Below, piece after piece: positions 7,263 to 13,491 of a DNA stretch of 16,374 nucleotides. The number at the start of each line of letters is the position of its first letter. Position 1 is the first letter of the stretch. Origin of the DNA: CALCKU01 sp964534845 (lineage in GTDB: Bacteria; Pseudomonadota; Alphaproteobacteria; Caulobacterales; Maricaulaceae); the NCBI GenBank assembly GCA_964534845.1, contig CAZHPV010000057.1, positions 1 to 16,374 on the forward strand, in the 5' to 3' direction. The position numbers and the translations under genes were made by a program. Below the pieces are notes generated by a model. That model was not told the origin of the DNA and searched no databases. It was given only the letters and a program-made list of their open reading frames with translations.

Positions 7263-9362
7263 ATGACATTTTTTACAACGGGACGAATCCCATCTCAGCA
7301 GGCACATTTAAAGCTCTCTCATATTTGCGTTAGTATCAGCGCATTCGCTTTATCGATGTCTCTTTCAAGCGTAGCGCAGGCTCAATTAGTATCAGCGGGC
7401 GATCTCGTCGGGTCTATTGATAGCGCAGGCACGGCGGGTGTTGTTTCGGTTTCCAATCCCACAGCGACGACAGCTGTTATAGGCTTAAATTCAGATGCGG
7501 TTGTCGCGGATTTTAGCCGGTTTAATGTGCCTTCAGGCACTAGTCTGGACATCAGTAATGATAGTGCGGCAAGCACGGCGAGTTTTCTTGCGCGTGTGAC
7601 GGGCCCTGCATCCGACATTGGCGGTGCAGTAACGGCTTCTGATGTTAATTTTTGGTTGGTCAATCAAAACGGGATTGCCTTTGGAGACAATGGGTCTGTT
7701 TCGGCTGATAGTTTCGTAGCCTCCGGGCTGGGCGTGGATAATCAGGACTTTTTTGATTTAGCCGATGGAACGGACGTTTTCGGCAATGGCGCTAATTTTG
7801 TCGCTTTGTCCGGTGCAGGTGGGATTGTGAGATCAGGCGCCAATGCGCAATTTACCGCAAATGAAGGCGGTTTGTTATTTGCTTCTCGCCGTCTCTCTCT
7901 TGACGGAACATTTTCGGCCGCAAACGGTCGGGCTGGCTTTGCGGGTGGCACGGATATTGTGGTAAGATTTGATGATGCAAGCCCCGTCTCCTATACTTTT
8001 AATGCAGGCGCGGCGACATCATTTTCTGTCGGCGGTTCGGTTACTGCGGAAGGGGTTGATTTTGAAGCTCTAACAAGTGGGTTCCTACAAATTGGTGCAG
8101 ATATTGATACGCTTTCAGCGAGCGAAGCCGAGCTAGGCATTTCAATCAGCGCTGACGCCGCCTCCTCAAATGGAGAAATACGAACCACGGGTGCGTTCGA
8201 CACTGGCGGACGTTTACTCGTTGCCACACCAGACGATTTCTCCGCAACAGGCGATATACTATCGGCGGCGACGACAATATTGGCCAATGGTAACGTAATT
8301 ACGGCTGATATAGATGCTAGAAATGGCTTTGATTTAAGTACTGGACCTGTAGTTATCAATGCTGGTGCCGACATTGATACGGGTGATATTACCAGCAATC
8401 AAAATATTTTGTTAAACGCAGGCGGCGATATAACGACGACTAATCTGAATTCACAAGACGGTCGCATCCGCCTATTAAGTGACGGTGATACCTCTACTGT
8501 GTCGCTGAGCGCGGAGGGTACAATATTTGCCTTATCAGGCGGGGATTTCGTATCAGGTAACATCACGGATTTCGATGGAACTTTACGCATTATTGCTACA
8601 GATACTGTATCTATTGATCAGTTTAATTCACCCAGTGAAGGTGGCGTGAATATCCTAAGTCGTACAGGCGATCTTATAATTCGTAATAATTCATCCGTAG
8701 AGGATGGTGATATATTACTCCGAGCACTGAACGGCAATGTAACGGCTCAGCAATTGCGCGCTCAAGCTGCTAATATAACAGCGGGTGGCTTTATCAATAC
8801 CGGGAATTTAGTTGGTTTTCGTGGAGAGATCCAAACCAATAGTGGTGGTAACACGACGATTGGCACTTCAGATTCTTCGGGCATATCTGCTATTTCCGGG
8901 GGAACATTTACAGCCGACAGTTTTTCTCGTGACCCCGATACGACCATTCGCGCTGCAGGCACAGTGAATTTAGTTAACCTCGGTGAAAGTGGTGCAGGCG
9001 ACGTCAATGTTATAAGCACGGGAGGCAATATTATTGTAAGCGGCCCAGATACCTCTGACGTGGGAACGATTAATTTAACGGCGGATACAGGAAATGTGAC
9101 GATAAATAATGCTAATGTATCTTCGAATAATATTAGAATTACGGCACCAAATGGCGATATAACAGCGCCAGGTAATTTAACTGTTTTTGGCTTCGGTTCA
9201 GATAATCTGATTTTGACAAGTGGCGGGGCAATTGATGTAGGAAATTTAACCGCTAGCCAGCTTATTAGGGTCATTTCGGACGGGGCGTTCGATGCAGACA
9301 ATGTCTTTGCACCTCGGGCCGTCGTCAATGGCGTGGTTCTCCCGCCCCCGCCTGCCGACTAA
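7263..9362 (+). CDS. TpsA exoprotein 2, tandem paralogue of exoprotein 1
   Basis: A 699-residue secreted TPS-family protein. The signal peptide has a longer n-region than its paralogue and is cut after SSVAQA (40). Residues 41-339 align without gaps to residues 32-330 of exoprotein 1, with about 31 differences (roughly 90% identity by hand count). The core NFWLVNQNGIAFG is unchanged. From about 340 onward similarity drops to an estimated 55-60%, with short stretches kept, such as QDGRIRLLSDGDTST and LRIIATDT. The C-terminus ends VVLPPPPAD, proline-rich, whereas exoprotein 1 ends LLSLLTPLF. No second tpsB follows, so both probably use the one TpsB upstream. It is separated from tpsA1 by a terminator and carries its own ribosome site. 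Confidence 0.87.
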   Translation: MTFFTTGRIPSQQAHLKLSHICVSISAFALSMSLSSVAQAQLVSAGDLVGSIDSAGTAGVVSVSNPTATTAVIGLNSDAVVADFSRFNVPSGTSLDISNDSAASTASFLARVTGPASDIGGAVTASDVNFWLVNQNGIAFGDNGSVSADSFVASGLGVDNQDFFDLADGTDVFGNGANFVALSGAGGIVRSGANAQFTANEGGLLFASRRLSLDGTFSAANGRAGFAGGTDIVVRFDDASPVSYTFNAGAATSFSVGGSVTAEGVDFEALTSGFLQIGADIDTLSASEAELGISISADAASSNGEIRTTGAFDTGGRLLVATPDDFSATGDILSAATTILANGNVITADIDARNGFDLSTGPVVINAGADIDTGDITSNQNILLNAGGDITTTNLNSQDGRIRLLSDGDTSTVSLSAEGTIFALSGGDFVSGNITDFDGTLRIIATDTVSIDQFNSPSEGGVNILSRTGDLIIRNNSSVEDGDILLRALNGNVTAQQLRAQAANITAGGFINTGNLVGFRGEIQTNSGGNTTIGTSDSSGISAISGGTFTADSFSRDPDTTIRAAGTVNLVNLGESGAGDVNVISTGGNIIVSGPDTSDVGTINLTADTGNVTINNANVSSNNIRITAPNGDITAPGNLTVFGFGSDNLILTSGGAIDVGNLTASQLIRVISDGAFDADNVFAPRAVVNGVVLPPPPAD
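8136..8245 (+). repeat. 110-nt exact repeat, copy in tpsA2
   Basis: Partner of 5729-5838, identical at every base by direct reading. The flanking bases differ (g/a on the left, g/a on the right). Confidence 0.9.
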
Positions 9363-9382
9363 GGTTTCTTATATTTAAATTG

Positions 9383-9410
9383 AAGGGCCCGGATCATATC
9401 CGGGTCTTTT
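9383..9410 (+). terminator. Rho-independent terminator after tpsA2
   Basis: CCCGGAT (9388-9394) pairs with ATCCGGG (9398-9404) around a CAT loop. The stem extends through G-T wobbles into AAG/CTT, and TTTT follows. The stem matches the tpsA1 terminator (CCCGGATCAT-TCCGGG), so it is probably part of the same duplication. Confidence 0.85.
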
Positions 9411-9422
9411 CTATGCGGGCTT

Positions 9423-9440
9423 TAGACCTCTTACGGTCTA
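9423..9440. repeat. Small inverted repeat upstream of the response regulator
   Basis: TAGACC (9423-9428) and GGTCTA (9435-9440) form a 6-bp stem with a TCTTAC loop, followed by an AT-rich stretch. It may be a back-up terminator or a regulator binding site in the 184-nt gap before the regulator gene. The function is not shown. Confidence 0.3.
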
Positions 9441-9546
9441 TTAAATTTCTATTGCATTATTAGCCTGGATTTTGCTAAGAATTTATTTCAACACCTTTAG
9501 TGGTTGTGGTTTAATGGGTGTGGGCGAGACAATCGGCCAAGACCTA

Positions 9547-10227
9547 ATGTGGGGCAAATATTTGAGTAACGCTGTTAACATAGCGATTATTGATGACCAT
9601 CAAATTTTTTTGGACGGGGTTTCTCTCCTGATTGAGGGGATTTGCTCGTCTTATGTGGTTGAGCAATATAATGCGCCCCTAGATGTTTTGAGACATATTC
9701 AGAGTGGTAAGACCTTTGATCTCTTAATTTGTGATTTGATAATGAATTCGATGAATGGATTGGCTCTCTTAAGTGCCATGAGATCCAATACGCAAACAAT
9801 CCCGACTTTGATGCTATCAGGCATAAATACCGCCCCGCCAGTTGCGGATGTTAAGCGTTTGGGTGGTAATGGGTTTGTCCATAAATCAGCGAAGCCCGCT
9901 ATTTTGCGTAAGGCTATCCAAACCGTTTTAGCTGGTGAAGATTTTTTCGACGATGGTTTGGGAGATAGTCTCGCAGACATTGTCCCCGCGCGACTGGATG
10001 AATGCGGTATTGATATGAGCAACGGGAACGTAACGCCTAATCTCGGACCGCGTCAGATTGAAGTTCTAAAACTCATTGCCAATGGAGACACGAATAAGGC
10101 CATTTCCGAAACTTTGTGTATTAGTGAAAACACTGTGAAGACGCACTTAAAACAAATCTTCAGAAAGCTGGGTGTGAACAAGCGAACGGCCTGTGTACGT
10201 CAGGCGCAGATGTTGGGTATTGTTTAA
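9547..10227 (+). CDS. NarL/FixJ-type response regulator with LuxR DNA-binding domain
   Basis: A 226-residue cytoplasmic response regulator (counted from ATG 9547). The receiver domain (about 10-130) has the acidic pair D16-D17 in IAIIDDH, phospho-acceptor D63 in LLICDLIMN, S91 in MLSG and K113 in VHKSA. The LuxR/GerE helix-turn-helix (about 165-226) reads LGPRQIEVLKLIANG, then ISENTVKTHLKQIFRKLGV. The start is uncertain. ATG 9514 and TTG 9472 are in frame but add residues outside the domain, while TTG 9562 has TGGGG seven bases upstream. It converges on the hybrid kinase gene, and the stop codons overlap at 10224-10227. FixJ-type regulators beside kinases with an SHD..QPLHA box are common, so the two probably act together. 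It also lies just after the exoprotein genes, which are possible targets. Confidence 0.88.
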   Translation: MWGKYLSNAVNIAIIDDHQIFLDGVSLLIEGICSSYVVEQYNAPLDVLRHIQSGKTFDLLICDLIMNSMNGLALLSAMRSNTQTIPTLMLSGINTAPPVADVKRLGGNGFVHKSAKPAILRKAIQTVLAGEDFFDDGLGDSLADIVPARLDECGIDMSNGNVTPNLGPRQIEVLKLIANGDTNKAISETLCISENTVKTHLKQIFRKLGVNKRTACVRQAQMLGIV

Positions 10228-11963
10228 GCTAATAAAATTTGTTCGATGACGGATTTTACGTCATCCGGCGAGGCAGGCTTAATCATAAAATGAATATTGT
10301 CTTCTGTTGATAAATCATCGAAGCCCGCGACATTGCCTGTCATCAGAATAGCGGGGATGTCCTCATTCACTTCTTCACGCAATAGACGTATTAAATCGAA
10401 GCCGTTTTCCTGGCGAGAAAGCCGTTTATCGACGATTAATACGCTCGGTATATCTAAGGTTTGACTTAGAAGCGTGGTAGCCTCTTTGCCATTGGCGGCG
10501 CTGATGAGCCGCAACCCCCAACTGGTAAGCAGTGTAGACATGCTCTCCCTGATAGCGGCTTCGTCATCAATTAGAACGACCAAAGGGTTGCCAGAAAAGT
10601 GTGTCGATTTTTTTTGGGGGAGGGTGTCGGACGGCGGTACGCGACCGCTAAGGGGAAGTTTGATTGAAAAATGTGTGCCCCCGCCGTCTTCTGAAACCAG
10701 TGTGAGGTCAAGGCCAAGCAGATCGGTTAAGCGTTTTACGATTGCTAACCCGAGGCCTAATCCCGGTTTGTCTGTATCTGCTTCCAGTTGGAAATATTCT
10801 TCAAACACGCGTTTTTGTTCAACGGATGCGATGCCTGGCCCATTGTCTTGGAGCGTAATCAAGGCTTGATCATTTTCTGTTTTTGCCACGAGGCTGATGT
10901 GCCCACCCGTATCAACATATTTAACAGCGTTCGATATCAGGTTCGTCATAATACGTCCGAAAAGAAGTGGGTCGGAGTGCACAAAGACGGTGTTAAGATC
11001 AGTCGAGAGGGTAATAGATTTTTTGCTTATGTCTTCTTCAAATGCCGAGAGCGTGTTTTCGAGTGCCGTTTTTACGTTAAAGGGAGTGGGTTTGGGTATG
11101 ATAGCGCCGCTATCAAGACGGGTAATTTCTGCCAGACCATGTAGAAGCTCACTCTGGGCTTTCCAGCTGACTTCAATTTTATCGAGAAGATGTTTTTGCG
11201 GTTCCGTTGTAAGGACAGGGCGTAGGGCTTGTATGAAATAGCCTTGCGCGTGGAGGGGTTGAGAAAAGTCGTGACTTGTTGCGGCCAAAAACTGTGTCTT
11301 TTCATTGTGAATGCGTTCTACTTCCTCGTTTTTCGCAATCAGCTTCTTAGTCAGATTTTGTGTCGTGCGGGCTATAATGCCGTCTCGCGTATTGATTTCG
11401 GCTTGAGCGCTTGACACGATCGTCAGGCCGAAATAAGCGAGGAAGCCAACCCCGAAATATCGTAATTCCCCCGGAGCTTCGAGCAAGTAATTAACGGCAA
11501 AGGGCAATAGGGCGCACGTGGCGAGTGCCATATATCCCCGCCTATACGCAGAACTTGGTAACATGCCGCCGACGGTTAAAGTCATTGGCATGGCGAATGC
11601 GACGACAAGCGTAGCCAGAGAAGAGAAATTTAAAATATGGATTGCGTAGCCGCCCCATAATAGGCCAATGAGACCGCAAATTATGACATGCCCGAATAGG
11701 TAAGGCTCCACTGTGTCTTCTGTGATTCCATTCGGGGCCATAAGTTTAGCGTATAAAACTGTTACTAAAACCATGAAACTTGCAAGGCCTAGCCAGAGAA
11801 GCGCATCAGAACTTGATACACATATCCAAATTAGAAGCGCAAAGAGGATTACAAAAAACTGAACCGTTATTGCTGACCCGATTGCGCGTTCTTTCAACAA
11901 GCGGGCTTGCTCAATTCTGATTTTTCTTAAATCTGTAGCGGTATCAAAAAACGAGTCGGTCAT
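10224..11963 (-). CDS. Membrane hybrid histidine kinase with C-terminal receiver domain
   Basis: A 579-residue inner-membrane sensor kinase. About six hydrophobic segments lie between 30 and 188 with little room for a periplasmic domain. A short coiled linker (about 195-225) follows. The dimerisation box is FLAATSHDFSQPLHA with H231 as phospho-acceptor; the usual form in this subfamily is SHDLRQPLHA. The ATPase domain has N341 and N345 in NLISNAVKYV, DNGPG (D373) and GLGLGLAIV (401-409). A fused receiver (about 460-579) has D466/D467, phospho-acceptor D512 in VLIVDKRL, T542 and K562 in MIKPAS. It starts 4 nt after the symporter stop, so it is probably translated from the same message. The signal is unknown. 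The membrane block may sense the membrane state, a small ligand, or the co-encoded symporter. Confidence 0.9.
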   Translation of the reverse strand: MTDSFFDTATDLRKIRIEQARLLKERAIGSAITVQFFVILFALLIWICVSSSDALLWLGLASFMVLVTVLYAKLMAPNGITEDTVEPYLFGHVIICGLIGLLWGGYAIHILNFSSLATLVVAFAMPMTLTVGGMLPSSAYRRGYMALATCALLPFAVNYLLEAPGELRYFGVGFLAYFGLTIVSSAQAEINTRDGIIARTTQNLTKKLIAKNEEVERIHNEKTQFLAATSHDFSQPLHAQGYFIQALRPVLTTEPQKHLLDKIEVSWKAQSELLHGLAEITRLDSGAIIPKPTPFNVKTALENTLSAFEEDISKKSITLSTDLNTVFVHSDPLLFGRIMTNLISNAVKYVDTGGHISLVAKTENDQALITLQDNGPGIASVEQKRVFEEYFQLEADTDKPGLGLGLAIVKRLTDLLGLDLTLVSEDGGGTHFSIKLPLSGRVPPSDTLPQKKSTHFSGNPLVVLIDDEAAIRESMSTLLTSWGLRLISAANGKEATTLLSQTLDIPSVLIVDKRLSRQENGFDLIRLLREEVNEDIPAILMTGNVAGFDDLSTEDNIHFMIKPASPDDVKSVIEQILLA

Positions 11964-11967
11964 GACG

Positions 11968-13290
11968 TTAGGCGTATAACCTCTCTGTTTGTGGCATTTT
12001 TAAAACGCCCATCAAGGCTATACCTCGCAAAAAGAAAGGGAGGACAGCATAAAAGAAAATCAGCACGCTAAGAGTGTTAGCTGTGTTCGATGAATTGGAA
12101 TTGAAACCCACCGCGTCTAAGATAGGAAATGCCAACCCCATGGGCGCTATAAATGTAAGCTTTGAGACAGAGTTTTTCACGGCGAGGTAAGAGCCGGCAA
12201 ACCGGCCTTTGCCATCAAGCTCATCTTTATAAACAATATCGGCAAGCATAGAGGTTGGCATTATAGCATCACATCCACACGCTGCGCCAAAAAGTACCGA
12301 AAATATTACCGCATGGATGATATCACCTTCACCTAAAAATGGGATGGTCGCTAGGCTCGCCATGCAGATTAGAATAGAACTTTCCCATGCTTTTTTCTTT
12401 GAATGACGTTTGGAAAGCCTAATCCATAAGGGGAGGAAAAGAGCGGATGAAACAAGTACGACACCTAAAAACAGGCCAATGAGGTGAGGGGCTTTTATAA
12501 TATATGTTACGAATAAAACGGTAAGGCCTGCGGTTAAAGCATTTGCGGTTTGTACAATTAGAAATGTGAATATTATATAGCGATAAGGTCGGTTGGCCCA
12601 TATGGTTGAGAGGGTTCGTTCTAATGTGGGTTTGCTTGGTTTTCCGATTATGAGTTTGCGCGGGACAAAATAAAGAAAGAGGCATAAGGCTAGGAAGCTT
12701 GTTATCAGGATGATTTTTGATGTTAGGGTCAGGGACTCCTGTGTATTCAAGACGAAAATTAGAGGGATAAGGGCGGCGAAAAGAGCGCCTGCCACTTGGA
12801 ATGCTGCCTTCGTACTTGCCAGAACGGAGCGCTCATGAATACGAGACGAAATTTCCAATCCTACCGATGAATAAGGCACATCAAGTGCGGTATAAAACAA
12901 GAAATAACAGCTGCTTACAAGAAGTAGGTAAGGTAAAGTAGCGGTATCAGGTGGTACAAAAAGTAGCCATGCTGCTAGGCAAAACAGAGGTGCGCCAACA
13001 ATCATCCAAGGACGGCGCGCTCCTAAACGCGATTGGGTTTGGTCACTGAAATAACCAATAAGGGGGTCGGTTATCACATCTAATAATCGTCCGAAAACGA
13101 ATACATAGCCCACTAAGCTTAAACCTAGTCCCATCTCTATGGCGTAAAAAGTCGGGATGTAGGTTACAAGCACGAATCCAGCAATCGCAATAGGAAAGGA
13201 CAAAAAGCCATAACAAAAAAGCTGCCAATTTGTCAGGCGCCCAGTATGGCTTGCAGATAACAGCCCGGTATTGTCGATATGTGTATCCAT
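11968..13290 (-). CDS. GPH-family (melibiose-carrier type) MFS symporter
   Basis: A 440-residue polytopic inner-membrane protein with about 12 hydrophobic segments. Residues 67-95 carry the glycoside-pentoside-hexuronide signature GRLLDVITDPLIGYFSDQ then RLGARRPW, in the loop between helices 2 and 3. A weaker related pattern (MLADIVYKDELDGKGRFAGS) occurs in the second half, as expected for this family. Members import sugars or glycosides with Na+ or H+. On the minus strand AGG lies six bases before the ATG at 13290. The neighbours are a secreted glycoside hydrolase upstream and a kinase 4 nt downstream. The hydrolase makes an oligosaccharide or sugar substrate likely, but the actual sugar cannot be read from the sequence. 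Confidence 0.88.
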   Translation of the reverse strand: MDTHIDNTGLLSASHTGRLTNWQLFCYGFLSFPIAIAGFVLVTYIPTFYAIEMGLGLSLVGYVFVFGRLLDVITDPLIGYFSDQTQSRLGARRPWMIVGAPLFCLAAWLLFVPPDTATLPYLLLVSSCYFLFYTALDVPYSSVGLEISSRIHERSVLASTKAAFQVAGALFAALIPLIFVLNTQESLTLTSKIILITSFLALCLFLYFVPRKLIIGKPSKPTLERTLSTIWANRPYRYIIFTFLIVQTANALTAGLTVLFVTYIIKAPHLIGLFLGVVLVSSALFLPLWIRLSKRHSKKKAWESSILICMASLATIPFLGEGDIIHAVIFSVLFGAACGCDAIMPTSMLADIVYKDELDGKGRFAGSYLAVKNSVSKLTFIAPMGLAFPILDAVGFNSNSSNTANTLSVLIFFYAVLPFFLRGIALMGVLKMPQTERLYA

Positions 13291-13388
13291 ACTTTACCTA
13301 GTCCCTTTCTTGATGGGCTAATAAATTAGATACGACAACCCCGTCCTTTCTAAATTCTCGGAAAAATGTGGCCCCAGTCACCTTTTTG

Positions 13389-13398
13389 GGTGATCACC
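13389..13398. promoter_or_regulatory. 10-bp palindrome GGTGATCACC upstream of the symporter gene
   Basis: A perfect palindrome about 100 nt upstream of the symporter start. Its left half also pairs with TCACC at 13378-13382 across a T-rich loop. It may be a regulator site or by chance a hairpin. No T run follows on either side that would make it a terminator. Confidence 0.25.
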
Positions 13399-13447
13399 GT
13401 AAAACCTTAGTGCTGAACAGGGGATCGTCTCGCTCGAAATCAAAGGG

Positions 13448-13461
13448 TGTAAGCGCTTTTC
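13448..13461. promoter_or_regulatory. LacI-family operator-like site
   Basis: TGTAAGCGCTTTTC contains the perfect palindrome AAGCGCTT and matches the familiar LacI/GalR-type form TGTAAGCGCTTACA at 11 of 14 bases. It lies 157 nt upstream of the symporter start and about 30 nt after the hydrolase stop, where an operator for the symporter-kinase transcript would fit. No LacI-type gene is in the window. Confidence 0.4.
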
Positions 13462-13491
13462 TTCGCGGAATTGGTAAGTAAGGTGTTGGGA

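Noticed and set aside
4883..9362. Contact-dependent inhibition (CdiA-type) toxin system with a variable C-terminus
   Set aside because: The exoproteins are under 700 residues, repeats continue to the end, no nuclease or pretoxin motif is seen, and no small immunity gene follows either.
9472..9546. Response regulator start at TTG 9472 or ATG 9514
   Set aside because: Receiver domains normally begin a few residues before the IAIIDDH strand, and neither upstream start has a convincing ribosome site. ATG 9547 was preferred with some doubt.
13378..13393. TCACC-TTTTTG-GGTGA hairpin as terminator of the hydrolase gene
   Set aside because: The T run is in the loop rather than after the stem, and the strand in question continues with non-T sequence.
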